A stretch of 64,000 nucleotides of DNA, taken from Chondromyces crocatus. GTDB taxonomy: Bacteria > Myxococcota_A > Polyangia > Polyangiales > Polyangiaceae. The translations under genes were made by a program, and so were the position numbers. The DNA is taken from positions 1,936,001 to 2,000,000 of the forward strand of contig NZ_CP012159.1 of the NCBI RefSeq assembly GCF_001189295.1, given 5' to 3'. The notes below the pieces were generated by a model, which saw only the letters and a list, made by a program, of their open reading frames with translations, did no database searches and was not told the origin of the DNA. This document shows positions 17,744 to 26,165 of the stretch, in pieces (the first letter of the stretch is position 1; the number at the start of each line of letters is the position of its first letter).

Positions 17744-18106
17744 GTGGGTGTTTCGGTGAGGAATGCTGGGCAGAGCCGCTGCAAGCGCCGGTTCTTACCG
17801 ACAGGGGCCGGACCTCATGGCTGATTCGGCGTCACAAGGCAACAAGAGGCGACACCCCGCCCCGTTCCGTCTGCACCCTCGTCACGTCCAAGCAAAACCT
17901 GCGCCTCGTGGCTTCTCCAGGTCTCTCACCACCCATCCGGCGGGGGCGTGCAACTGTCGCGCTCTCGGGTTGGCTTGCCCCCTGCTAGGAACCAACACGC
18001 CGCACGGAGCGGCAGGCCGCCGCCCTCGACGCGCGGTGCGCGCGGTCACCGAGCGCACCGGCCGGAACTCGCCGGGCGCCGGAGTCTTTCTGGAGGAGCG
18101 CCATCC
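17744..18106. other. Divergent intergenic helicase/GHMP kinase
   Basis: About 360 bp that must carry both promoters. No clear consensus boxes or palindrome; no gene seen. Confidence 0.4.
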
Positions 18107-19159
18107 ATGTTTGACGCCACGACATCCGCCAGAGCCATCCCGACCCCGACGTTGCGACCCGCTGCGGTCCCGGTGCAACGGGTCGCGGTCAGCGCACCCA
18201 TGCGCGTTTCGTTCGCAGGGGGGGGAACGGACCTGCCTCACGTCGCGCGCCGCACGGGCGGACGCGTGGTGGGTAGCGCCGTGAGCCTCCGCACCACGGC
18301 CGTCGTGGAGCCCTTCGACGCGGGCTGGGTGCGCCTGGCCGCGCCCGGAGGAGGTGTGCTCAGGCGTAGCGGTGATCCGCCGCGACATGATCAGTCTCTG
18401 CGCTTGCTGGAGGCAGCGCTCGCCGTCACCGGCGTCGGCGATGGGGTGTCCCTCGAAATCGACACCGATGTCGAACCGGGTGCAGGTCTGGGTGGGAGCG
18501 CCGCCGCCACGGTCGCAGCGCTGCTCGCGCTGAGGGCCGCCATCGGGGAGACGCCCACGCCTGCCGACCTGGCGCGTGAGGCTGCATTCCTGGAGCGGGG
18601 ACGGCTCCGGATTCCGGGCGGCGACCAGGACCCGATCTTCGCGGCGCACGGGGGTGTGCTGGATTTGACCTTCGATGGGCAAGGCTGCTCCGGTGTGCGC
18701 GCGATCGGCGGGCACGACGGGCGCGCCGAAGCAGTCCTCGCCGAGCTTCAGGCGGGGCTCCTCCTCGTGGACACCGGCGTGCGTCGGGTCTCCGGGGAGG
18801 TGCTCCGGCGCCGAGCGACGCCGGATCCGCGGGTGACCTGGTCGCTCCTGTCGGCCGCGGGCCAGGTGGCGCGCGGGCTCGCGCAAGGCTCCCTGGAGCA
18901 AGTGGTCGAGGGCATGCGGCTGAGCGCCGAAGCCAAGGCGAAGGCCGCTCCTTCCGCGAGCGTCGCCGGTCTGGAGATCGCCGAGGAAGTGAACGGTCTC
19001 GGTGCCGAGGTGGTGCGCGTGTGCGGCGCCGGCGGTGGCGGCCACGTGCTCGTGTGGGCGCCGCCGGAGCGCCACGCCGATCTCTTGCCGAAGCTGTCCC
19101 GCTGGACGGTGCGGCAACCCTCCCTCGACGCACCCGGCGCACGGATCGAGGAGAGCTGA
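18107..19159 (+). CDS. GHMP-family sugar kinase (heptose-7-phosphate kinase-like)
   Basis: 350 aa from ATG18107, with GGAGGA 9 bases upstream; a longer frame to 17948 is not supported. All three GHMP motifs are visible: 'PMRVSFAGGGTDLP' at 31-44 (substrate side), 'EPGAGLGGSAAATVA' from about 123 (ATP-binding glycine loop) and 'CGAGGGGHVLV' from about 305. The FAGGGTD start is characteristic of the D-glycero-D-manno-heptose 7-phosphate kinase (HddA)/fucokinase-like subgroup. It would phosphorylate a sugar or sugar phosphate for nucleotide-heptose or capsule synthesis, but no other heptose genes are nearby, so the substrate is uncertain. Confidence 0.88.
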   Translation: MFDATTSARAIPTPTLRPAAVPVQRVAVSAPMRVSFAGGGTDLPHVARRTGGRVVGSAVSLRTTAVVEPFDAGWVRLAAPGGGVLRRSGDPPRHDQSLRLLEAALAVTGVGDGVSLEIDTDVEPGAGLGGSAAATVAALLALRAAIGETPTPADLAREAAFLERGRLRIPGGDQDPIFAAHGGVLDLTFDGQGCSGVRAIGGHDGRAEAVLAELQAGLLLVDTGVRRVSGEVLRRRATPDPRVTWSLLSAAGQVARGLAQGSLEQVVEGMRLSAEAKAKAAPSASVAGLEIAEEVNGLGAEVVRVCGAGGGGHVLVWAPPERHADLLPKLSRWTVRQPSLDAPGARIEES

Positions 19160-19211
19160 GGCGCGTCGCGGTGGCGTGACGCGCGGCGAACCATCGCCTA
19201 GGGTCGCGCCC

Positions 19212-20363
19212 ATGCGAGGACGTGCGCCGCTGTCGACGACCCTGCCCCCTCTGGCAGCGCTTTCCACCGTGGCCTCCCTGCTGGCCACGGGCTGCGTCTC
19301 CCCCGAAACGACCGCGACCACCTGCGCCGACGTGCGCGTCGAGCAGCCCATCCTGCTCCTGGAGAGCGACCTGCGGACCACCAGCGGCCTCGGTCGCATC
19401 GATGGCGAAGGCTGCATGACCGAGACCGCTGGCGGGCTCGCGCTGAGCGGGGACACCACCCTCTCCTCGTCGTCACGGCAGCTCTTCGTGCTCGATCGCT
19501 CCGCGGGTCTCGTCCACCGCGTAACTGCCGAGACCACGCAGCTCGACGAGACCTTTCGCGCCTTCGACGACACCGAGGGCCGCGCCAACCCGCAGGACGT
19601 CGCCGTCGACGCCGAGGGACGGCTCTGGGTGACGCGCTTCGACCATCCCTCGGTGGTGGTCCTCGATCGCCGCGGCGCGATCAGCGCGCGGGTGGACCTC
19701 GAACCCTACGCCGACGCCGACGGCAACCCCGAGGCGGCCGCGATCCACATCGCCGACGGCACAGCCCACGTGGCACTGGAGAAGCTCGACGCGAAGGCGA
19801 CCGACGCCATCTACCCGCCCACCGGCCCTGGCGTGGTGCTGGCCATCCCGACCCGTCTCGACGGCGCAATCACACCCATCGAGCTTGCCGGTCGCAACCC
19901 CTTCGGCCGCTTCGTCGAGGCCCTCTGGGACCCGAAGCTCCTCGCCATCGCCACCCCCGGCGACTTCGGCGAGCTGACCGCGGGCGATGGCATCGACCTC
20001 ATCGACACCGCCGAAGGAAAGGCACGCCAGATCATCTCGGAAGTCGCCCTCGGCGGCTCTGCCACCGACGTCGCCCTGGTCGGCCCGAACGAGGCCTACG
20101 CGCTCGTCGCCGGCCCCGAGGACGGCGTGAACCCCACCCGCGTCGTCGCCTTCGACCCCGAGCGCGGCGAGGTCACCCGCGTGCTGGCGAAGGCCGAGGG
20201 CTACTACCACTGGGGCCTCTTGATCGTGGGCGACCTGCTGGTCGTCGGCGACAGGACGCCAGGCCGCGCGCGGGTCGTCTTCTTCGACCGGAGCACCGGC
20301 AGCGAAGCGGGCGAGATCATCGCGCAGCGCCTCTCCCCCGTCTCCTTCGCGCTCCTGCCGTGA
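19212..20363 (+). CDS. Lipoprotein with beta-propeller-like body
   Basis: 383 aa from ATG19212. The signal peptide ends in LLATGC (Cys28), a lipobox variant. The body has repeated 'xDVAVDAEGRLWVTRFDxxSVVVLDRRG' style segments typical of NHL/SMP-30/YncE-like beta-propellers, with blades roughly every 45-55 residues. It probably binds ligands or partners at the outer or inner membrane surface; no catalytic residues can be assigned. It lies 52 bp after the GHMP kinase on the same strand and may be co-transcribed with it. Confidence 0.75.
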   Translation: MRGRAPLSTTLPPLAALSTVASLLATGCVSPETTATTCADVRVEQPILLLESDLRTTSGLGRIDGEGCMTETAGGLALSGDTTLSSSSRQLFVLDRSAGLVHRVTAETTQLDETFRAFDDTEGRANPQDVAVDAEGRLWVTRFDHPSVVVLDRRGAISARVDLEPYADADGNPEAAAIHIADGTAHVALEKLDAKATDAIYPPTGPGVVLAIPTRLDGAITPIELAGRNPFGRFVEALWDPKLLAIATPGDFGELTAGDGIDLIDTAEGKARQIISEVALGGSATDVALVGPNEAYALVAGPEDGVNPTRVVAFDPERGEVTRVLAKAEGYYHWGLLIVGDLLVVGDRTPGRARVVFFDRSTGSEAGEIIAQRLSPVSFALLP

Positions 20364-20408
20364 GAACAGCGGTCGACGGGACGACCGGCGGCTGACGCCT
20401 CCGAGAGG

Positions 20409-20465
20409 GCGCGCGTCAGGCGCTGAGGCGCGCGTCAGGTGCTGAGGCGCGCGTCAGGCGCTGAG
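20409..20465. repeat. Three 19-bp tandem repeats at a gene end
   Basis: GCGCGCGTCAGGCGCTGAG three times (one substitution), with a diverged fourth copy running into the coding sequence. The last copies cover the stop codon of the alpha/beta hydrolase. Each unit carries the same TCA, so extra in-phase or out-of-phase stops are duplicated. Confidence 0.75.
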
Positions 20466-21284
20466 GCGCTCGTCGGGCTCTGCGAGGAACTCCAGGATGG
20501 CCGCGACGGCGGCCTCGGGCGCCTCGATCGGGAAGAAGTGCCCCGCCTCCGGCAGCAGCACCACGCGGCCGTGCGGCAGCACCTCGGCGAGCAGTGTCGC
20601 GTTTCCTGGCGGCATCACCAGGTCCAGCGCGCCCGACAGGAGGAGGGTCTTGGCCTGCACCTCGCGCAGGTGCGGCTCGAAGCTCGCCTTCTCGTCGAAC
20701 AAGGCCAGGCCGATGGCGAGCTGCGCCCGGTACGCCGTCGGGTCCACCGGGTGCGTGACCCGGCGCTGCATCCACGCCGCGATGAGCGCGGGGTTCGCCT
20801 CGACGAACCCGGGCGCACAGCTCACGGCGAGCCCACGGCGGAACCGCTCCGCTGGATCCACGCCCACGTCGGTGAGCACCGCCAGCGCCTCGGGGGAGAT
20901 CGGCACATGCCGCGGACCTCCGAAGTGCGTGGCGCTGAGGATCAGCCGATCGATCCGCTCGGGCCACGTGATCGCCAGCGCCTGGGCCACGAAGCCGCCC
21001 ATGGAGTGACCGAGCACGTGCGCGCGCCCGAGCCCGAGCCCCTCGATCAGCGAGGCCGTGTCCCGCGCGAGCTGCTCGGCGCTGTACGGACCCGGAGGCG
21101 CATCCGACCCCCCGACCCCGCGGTTGTCGAAGGTGATCACGCGGTGATGCCGCGAAAGACCCGGCACCATCCGGTGCCACGTCCACCGGTCGTACCCGAG
21201 GCCGGCGACGAGCACGAGCGGCGCACCCTCTCCATGAACCTCGTACTCCAGCCGGATCCCTTCCGGCGTGCAGAACACCGCCAT
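20454..21284 (-). CDS. Alpha/beta-hydrolase
   Basis: 276 aa of the normal length for the fold. The oxyanion region 'VLVAGLGYDRWTWH' and 'VITFDNRGVGGSD' are followed by the nucleophile elbow G-H-S-M-G-G (Ser near 94), an acid in 'GALDLVMP' and the catalytic His in 'EAGHFFPIEAPE'. The catalytic triad is complete. It is similar to 3-oxoadipate enol-lactonase/ester hydrolase-type members, but the substrate cannot be assigned. The 3' end overlaps a 19-bp repeat array. It is convergent with the propeller lipoprotein. Confidence 0.9.
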   Translation of the reverse strand: MAVFCTPEGIRLEYEVHGEGAPLVLVAGLGYDRWTWHRMVPGLSRHHRVITFDNRGVGGSDAPPGPYSAEQLARDTASLIEGLGLGRAHVLGHSMGGFVAQALAITWPERIDRLILSATHFGGPRHVPISPEALAVLTDVGVDPAERFRRGLAVSCAPGFVEANPALIAAWMQRRVTHPVDPTAYRAQLAIGLALFDEKASFEPHLREVQAKTLLLSGALDLVMPPGNATLLAEVLPHGRVVLLPEAGHFFPIEAPEAAVAAILEFLAEPDERLSA

Positions 21285-21429
21285 GGCGGCAGAGCATGCC
21301 CGAAGCCCCGCCCCCGAGGCCAGCCGAAGCGAAGGAGGCCCTTCACGTCAGCCGAAGCGAAGGACGCCTTCACGCCAACCGACACGAACGAAGGAACGTC
21401 GCCTTCATGCCCGCTCGACGCGCTTCGTC

Positions 21430-21894
21430 TCAGGACCAGGACGGCTGCTGCATCCCGCGGAGCGCGGCCCCGGCAGCGAGCCCACCGGCCGTGTACCAGG
21501 CGACGGCCATCGCCTTCGTCGCCGGCGTCGCCTGGCTCGGCTTGCGCCCGAGCCCCATGCGAGGCGGCAGCATCACCGCGCCGAACCCCGCCAGGAGTCC
21601 CAGCACGAGCCCCCGACCCGGCGCCCGACGACTCGCCCCCACCCCGGCGAGCGCGAAGTACAGCGCGTTCGACACGAGATCGCCGGCGAGCGCCACCTTC
21701 TGCAGCGATCGCTTCCGTGGCGGCGCGAGCCCCACCTGGCGCAACGTCTTCGCGATGAAGCGGCGGCCCACCACATCCATCCGCGGCGCGTTCGGCGTCA
21801 GCTCGCGTGCGACCTGATGCACGGCGGTCAGCACCGCCGCCCCGATCAACCCACTGCCGAGCGCGCTCAGAAGTCGGAACTGTCGTGTGGTCAC
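21430..21894 (-). CDS. Small membrane protein, unknown function
   Basis: 154 aa from the GTG at 21894, chosen because GGAGGTG lies 7 bases upstream; a GTG at 21903 overlaps that site. Two to four hydrophobic segments are present: 'LLSALGSGLIGAAVLTAV', 'LVSNALYFALAGVG', 'GLVLGLLAGFGAVMLP' and 'AVAWYTAGGLAAGAAL'. Short Arg-rich loops such as RPRKRS lie between them. I do not recognise a family. It is 146 bp upstream of the hydrolase on the same strand. Confidence 0.75.
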   Translation of the reverse strand: MTTRQFRLLSALGSGLIGAAVLTAVHQVARELTPNAPRMDVVGRRFIAKTLRQVGLAPPRKRSLQKVALAGDLVSNALYFALAGVGASRRAPGRGLVLGLLAGFGAVMLPPRMGLGRKPSQATPATKAMAVAWYTAGGLAAGAALRGMQQPSWS

Positions 21895-22017
21895 GAAGAG
21901 CACCTCCGCTGCCCCGCATCGGCAAGCCTCATGCCCCCGACGGGTGCTCCCGATCTTCCCGGAGATCAGCGAAGCGCAGCCGCACGGATGACCCTGGTGC
22001 CACGTCGCGACAGCGCG

Positions 22018-23196
22018 CTACCTGGACGACGGAGGGAGCGCCGCCGTGGTGCGCAACCGCCGACGTCGCTCTCCTCGCTCCAGTGCCAGCTCGATGAGGC
22101 GCCGCACCAGCTCCCGCGGCGAGATCCCGCTCGCCTCCCACAGCTTCGGGTACATCGAGATCGCCGTGAACCCGGGCAGCGTGTTGATCTCGTTCACGTA
22201 GATCCGCCGGTCGGCGGACATCAGAAAATCCACCCGCGCGAGGCCCGAGGCCTCCAGCGCGCGGAACACCCGGAGCGAGAGCGTCTGCACCGTGCTCAGC
22301 TCCGCTGGATCCAGGTCCGCCGGGATCTTGATCGTGGCTCCCCGCTCGTCGATGTACTTGGCTGCATACGAGTAGAACCCGTCGGCGTGATCGATCACGA
22401 TCTCCCCCGGGATGGACGCGACGGGCTCCTCGTCCCCGAGCACCGCGCACTCGATCTCCCGCGCGTCGGGCAAGCCCTGCTCGCACACGACCTTCAGGTC
22501 GAACTCGAAGGCATGATCCACCGCGGCCTCCACCTCCGCCGGGTCGCTCACGCGCCGGATCCCCACCGAGGAGCCGAGGTTCGCGGGCTTGACGAAGATC
22601 GGCGCCGACGCGCTCGGTTCACCTCCCTCGGCCAGCGCGCAGATGCGCTCGATCCAGCCTGCCCTGTCGCGTTCCCAGCCCTGCTTGCGCACCGTGAAGT
22701 GAGGCAGCACGGGCAGCTCCGCCTCGCGCAGGAGCCGCTTCATCACATCCTTGTCCATCCCCACCGCGGAGCCGAGCACGCCCGAGCCCACGTACGGCAC
22801 GCCGGTCAGTTCGAGCAGCCCCTGGACGCTGCCGTCCTCTCCTTGCGTCCCGTGCAGCACGGGGAAGACGACATCGATCGGTTCGGCGTCACCGCCCGTG
22901 TGCTCGACGGCCTTCAGCAGCGTCTCGCCTTGCTCGCTCGGGTGCGTGGCGAGCGCGACTTCGGGCATGGCCTCGTTGAGGCGCGCGAGCCTGGGATCGC
23001 GGTTCTCGCCGAGCAGCAGGGCCTCCTCCTGGCGCAGCCAGCGGCCTTCCTTGTCGATGCCGATCAGCACGGGCTCGAAGCGCTCCCGGTCCAGCGCCTC
23101 GGCGACGAAGCGCGCGGAGAGAAGCGAGATCTCGTGCTCGGCGGAGCGCCCTCCGAAGAGCACGGCGACGCGGAGCTTGCGCGGGTTCCCCTGCAT
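22018..23196 (-). CDS. ddl: D-alanine--D-alanine ligase
   Basis: 392 aa. Makes the D-Ala-D-Ala dipeptide for peptidoglycan in the cytoplasm. The N-terminal 'VAVLFGGRSAEHEISL', 'VFPVLHGTQGEDGSVQGLLE', the ATP-grasp 'FVKPANLGSSVGI' and the metal-binding 'RVDFLM...YVNEINTLPGFT' are all intact. It is slightly longer than the usual 310-370 residues because of an extension in 'HPSEQGETLLKAVEHTGG' and an Arg-rich tail. No mur/fts genes adjoin it, so it is away from the division-cell-wall cluster. Its upstream region contains a 22-bp repeat array (23513-23862). Confidence 0.95.
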   Translation of the reverse strand: MQGNPRKLRVAVLFGGRSAEHEISLLSARFVAEALDRERFEPVLIGIDKEGRWLRQEEALLLGENRDPRLARLNEAMPEVALATHPSEQGETLLKAVEHTGGDAEPIDVVFPVLHGTQGEDGSVQGLLELTGVPYVGSGVLGSAVGMDKDVMKRLLREAELPVLPHFTVRKQGWERDRAGWIERICALAEGGEPSASAPIFVKPANLGSSVGIRRVSDPAEVEAAVDHAFEFDLKVVCEQGLPDAREIECAVLGDEEPVASIPGEIVIDHADGFYSYAAKYIDERGATIKIPADLDPAELSTVQTLSLRVFRALEASGLARVDFLMSADRRIYVNEINTLPGFTAISMYPKLWEASGISPRELVRRLIELALERGERRRRLRTTAALPPSSR

Positions 23197-23512
23197 GGCG
23201 CGGAAGGTAGCGTGGGGGGCGGTGCGGAGGCGAACAAGCGGCGCCGGTTGTGCCGACGACCGGACTTCCTGGGTGTCTCGGCGTGCGGGCAGGGCATCGG
23301 GGTCGCTGGGGGCGGTGCGGGGGGAAGGGGCGTCGGGAGAGAAGAGAGGTTGGCGAGGTGTCGACGAGGAGGGGACGGCGGCGTGGGCTTGGCGGAAGCA
23401 GCGCTGGCGAAGCGGGGCCGAGAGGAGAGGTGACCGGGAGCGCCGAGGGAAGCGCTCGGGAGCGCGGAGAGGCGTCGGCGGGAAGGGTCAGGGGAGGGGT
23501 CAGGAGGGGTTG
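23197..23512. other. Intergenic upstream of ddl, G-rich
   Basis: No gene. The + strand is purine-rich with runs such as GGGGAGGGGTCAGGAGGGG just before the repeat array, a composition that could form G-quadruplexes. Confidence 0.45.
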
Positions 23513-23862
23513 GGGAGGTGTTCGGGGCTGTTTTGGGAGGTGTTCGGGGCTGTTTTGGGAGGTGTTCGGGGCTGTTGTCGAAGTGCACGGGCGCGGTTTG
23601 GGAACTACCCAGGAGCGGCTTGGGAAGTGCACGGGAGCGGTTTGGGAAGTGCCCAGGAGTGCTTGGGGAACTACCCAGGAGGGCTTGGGGAACTACCCAG
23701 GAGGGCTTTGGGAACTACCCAGGAGCGGTTTGGGAAGTGCACGGGAGTGCTCTGGGAACTACCCAGGAGCGGTTTGGGAAGTGCACGGGAGTGCTCTGGG
23801 AACTACCCAGGAGTGCTCTGGGAACTACCCAGGACCGTCGCAGAAGTGCACGGGTCCGTCGC
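23513..23862. repeat. Array of sixteen ~22-bp tandem repeats
   Basis: Strict 22-bp period with three unit types. First come three GGGAGGTGTTCGGGGCTGTT-type units, then a mix of GGGAACTACCCAGGAG-type and GGGAAGTGCACGGGAG-type units, with variable last 6-7 bases (CGGTTT, TGCTCT, GGCTTG). Two units are 21 bp. The period is not a multiple of three and all frames are open, so it is not coding in the usual sense. It lies between the secreted-protein gene (stop at 24026) and ddl (start at 23196), both on the minus strand. A further 160 bp (23863-24025) show nothing recognisable. Confidence 0.9.
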
Positions 23863-24025
23863 ATGGGTGTCCTGAACGGACTCGAACGGTGTCGGGCGGC
23901 GTGGGACGAGTTCCTGGGATGAAGCGCGTGCGGCGAGCGCGTGTGCCGGGGTGAGGCTGCGGCGCGCGCCGAGCGATGCGTGTGGACGTGATGCGCGGAG
24001 GTACGGCTCGACCCGGAAGGGGAGC

Positions 24026-24358
24026 TCAGTTGTCGATGACGCGGAAGGCGGCGCGGGCCTTGCTGATCGGCACGCGCGCGATGAACCCGTCGGCCAGCTC
24101 GACGTCGATGCTGGCGAGATGGCCCTGGCGATGCTGCAGCTTGATCACGCTCACCTTGGAGCCCTTGGCGATCTCCGCTTGGGAGATCGTCACGCTGTCC
24201 ACGGCCTGCAACCGCGCGCCGACGGTGAAGTCGGAGCTGGTCTCGGTCTCGGCGTTCTGGCGCGTCTCGGCGGCAGCGAGGGTGCTGCCGAGGGTGAGGG
24301 CCAGGGCCAGCCCGAAAGCGACACTCATGCGGCGGCAGGGGGTTGCGATCGACTGCAT
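24026..24358 (-). CDS. Small secreted protein, unknown
   Basis: 110 aa from the ATG at 24358 (GGAG 5 bases upstream). A signal peptide with a hydrophobic core (VAFGLALALTLGST) and an A-A-A cleavage region ends near residue 30. The mature part of about 80 residues is predicted beta-rich, with 'VDSVTISQAEIAKGSKVSV' and 'LASIDVELADGFIARVPI'. No family recognised. A periplasmic or secreted location is the only safe statement. Confidence 0.75.
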   Translation of the reverse strand: MQSIATPCRRMSVAFGLALALTLGSTLAAAETRQNAETETSSDFTVGARLQAVDSVTISQAEIAKGSKVSVIKLQHRQGHLASIDVELADGFIARVPISKARAAFRVIDN

Positions 24359-24391
24359 GGGGCTCCAAAGATACGCCCCTCGCTCTGGATG

Positions 24392-25009
24392 TCACGCACC
24401 GCGTTCGTTGGCCGGGACCCATCCGTCGAGGGCTTTCTCGACGAAGAGCAAGCGATCCTGGCCCCAGAAGAGAAGTCCGTTGACGATGAACGTTGGTGCT
24501 CCACAGACGCCGAGATGGATGGCTTCTTGCGTGGCCTCGTGCAGCTTGGCCTTGACGTTTTCGTCACGATTTGCAGCGAGCAGCGGCGCAGGATCGAAGC
24601 CTTCGCGCGTGGCGATGTCGGTGAGGGTCGCGTCGTCGGAGATGTCGCGGTCGTCACCCCAGTAGGCGCGGAAGAGGGCGTGGATGAGGGGCGGGCGCGC
24701 GGCTTCGTCGAGGGCGAGCAGCATGCGCAGCGGCTTGATGGTGTTCATGGGGAAGCGCGAGGGGAAGCGGAACGGCACGCCGTGGACGTCGGCCCAGCGC
24801 ACGATGTCGGTGCCGATGTAGCGGCGTTTGGCATCGCTGAGGCTGAAGAGCGGGACCATCGGGGTGCCGATGCTCTTGAAGAGGGCGCCGAGGAGGAAGG
24901 GGCGGTAGTTGACCTTGGCACCATGGCGCGCGGCGATGGCGTCGATCTGGGTGGCGCCGAAGTAGGCGTAGGGGCTCGAGAGATCGAACCAGAAGTCGAC
25001 GGTCTTCAC
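24392..25009 (-). CDS. DsbA-fold 2-hydroxychromene-2-carboxylate isomerase family
   Basis: 205 aa from a GTG start (25009) that overlaps the stop of the upstream paralogue as GTGA. The thioredoxin-like fold of HCCA isomerase/DsbA-like oxidoreductases is visible: 'VDFWFDLSSPYAYFGATQI' (catalytic Ser where DsbA has Cys), 'LLGALFKSIG' and C-terminal 'GVCGAPTFIVNGLLFWGQDRL'. This family uses glutathione in aromatic degradation or acts as kappa-class GST (established). The substrate is unknown. Confidence 0.9.
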   Translation of the reverse strand: MKTVDFWFDLSSPYAYFGATQIDAIAARHGAKVNYRPFLLGALFKSIGTPMVPLFSLSDAKRRYIGTDIVRWADVHGVPFRFPSRFPMNTIKPLRMLLALDEAARPPLIHALFRAYWGDDRDISDDATLTDIATREGFDPAPLLAANRDENVKAKLHEATQEAIHLGVCGAPTFIVNGLLFWGQDRLLFVEKALDGWVPANERGA

Positions 25010-25650
25010 GGGGTCACCTCGGAGGGAGCGGCGCGGAACTCGGGCGGGATCCAGCCGTCGAGGGTGCGCTCGACGAGGTCGAAGCGGTCCTGTCCCCAGA
25101 AGAGGGCGCCCGAGACGCTGGGTGTGGTGACGAGGAACGCGGGGGCGCCGAAGACGCCCGCGGCGAGCGCGGTGTCGGTGTGCTGGCGGAGCTGGTCCTT
25201 GATGGCCGGATCGTCGGCGCGGGCGACGAGGGCGCTTCCGTCGAGGCCTGCGCCGTCGAGCGCGTCGCGGACGATGGAGGGCTGGGAGACGTCGAGCGAT
25301 TGCACCCAGTAGGCGTCGAAGAGGGCGCGGCTCGCGCGCGGGAGATCGTGGGAAGCGAGCGTGGCGCGCAGGGCGAGGACGGTGCGGTTGGGGTGGGTGC
25401 TCGGCATGCGCAAGGGGACGCCCCAGTGGTCGGCCCAGCGGTGCATGTCGAGGTCGTTGTGCCTGGCCTTCGCGGGCGGCATGCCTTCGGCGGGGACCTG
25501 GGGGACGCCGAGGGCCTTGAAGACGCCGCCGAGCAGGAACGGGCTCCAGACGAGTTCGGCGCCGGCTCGCCGGGTGACGGCCTCGATCTGGGTGTGCGCC
25601 AGGTAGGCGTACGGACAGGAGAAGTCGTAGAAAAAGACGACGCGCTTCAC
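25006..25650 (-). CDS. DsbA-fold HCCA isomerase family, paralogue
   Basis: 214 aa from the GTG at 25650, matching the start of its neighbour; the frame runs on upstream but without protein-like sequence. 'VVFFYDFSCPYAYLAHTQIE' has Ser-Cys-Pro at the active-site turn where the neighbour has Ser-Ser-Pro, then 'FLLGGVFKALGVPQ' and 'GVFGAPAFLVT...ALFWGQDRFDLVERTLDGWIP'. The two proteins are about the same length and align throughout, so this is a tandem duplication with 4-bp translational coupling. The extra Cys could give it redox activity. Confidence 0.88.
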   Translation of the reverse strand: MKRVVFFYDFSCPYAYLAHTQIEAVTRRAGAELVWSPFLLGGVFKALGVPQVPAEGMPPAKARHNDLDMHRWADHWGVPLRMPSTHPNRTVLALRATLASHDLPRASRALFDAYWVQSLDVSQPSIVRDALDGAGLDGSALVARADDPAIKDQLRQHTDTALAAGVFGAPAFLVTTPSVSGALFWGQDRFDLVERTLDGWIPPEFRAAPSEVTP

Positions 25651-25821
25651 GCGAGCGACCTTACCACGCAGGCAGGGCGTCGTGGTCGCGAGGTCCCTTC
25701 GAGGGGGCGTGAGGGGGACGTGAGTGACGTCGTGAGGGGCGCTGCGAGAAGCGACGGCGTGCGCGCAATCCTGCCCAAGCGCGCTCGTGTCCGTGTGTCG
25801 GAGAGTGCGAGGAGGCGATGC

Positions 25822-26082
25822 ATGAGAGCACGGTTCGTCGCGGTGGGCCTGGCTGCGCTGCTGGGGATGTCGATCGCTGGGTCGGCGAGCGCGCAGGAAG
25901 GGCGCGACAAGAAGAAGGACGACTCGTACGGCTACATCTTCAAGGACGACATCCTGAGCGCCGACACGCAGGGGGCGAGCACGGCGCAGATCCGGGTGAT
26001 CAAGGTCGGCCGGCGTGATCAGCTGCTGCGCCCGCGTGTTCACTTCGTGCCGGAGATGCTGAAGTCGGTCGAGAACATGTAG
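25822..26082 (+). CDS. Small exported protein, unknown
   Basis: 86 aa from ATG25822, with GAGGAGG about 6 bases upstream; an out-of-frame ATG at 25818 is discounted. Signal peptide 'FVAVGLAALLGMSIAGSASA' with a clear A-x-A site before QEGRDKKK. The mature 62 residues contain 'YGYIFKDDILSA' and a basic end 'RPRVHFVPEMLKSVENM'. I have an impression of similar short proteins in other myxobacteria but cannot name a family. Probably periplasmic. Confidence 0.75.
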   Translation: MRARFVAVGLAALLGMSIAGSASAQEGRDKKKDDSYGYIFKDDILSADTQGASTAQIRVIKVGRRDQLLRPRVHFVPEMLKSVENM

Positions 26083-26165
26083 GTCGTGGCGCTGGCGCGC
26101 ATCGTGCTTTCTCCGTCTGCCGTAGAGGCTGCGTAACGCCTCGGGACGGTCAATGGAGGGAGCAC

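Noticed and set aside
23513-23862. CRISPR array
   Set aside because: Repeats are directly adjacent at 22-bp period with no spacers, and no cas genes exist in the window.
23250-23954. Protein made of G-N-Y-P-G-type repeats across the 22-bp array
   Set aside because: Period is not a multiple of three, all frames are open, and there is no clear start with ribosome site; translation is possible but unsupported.
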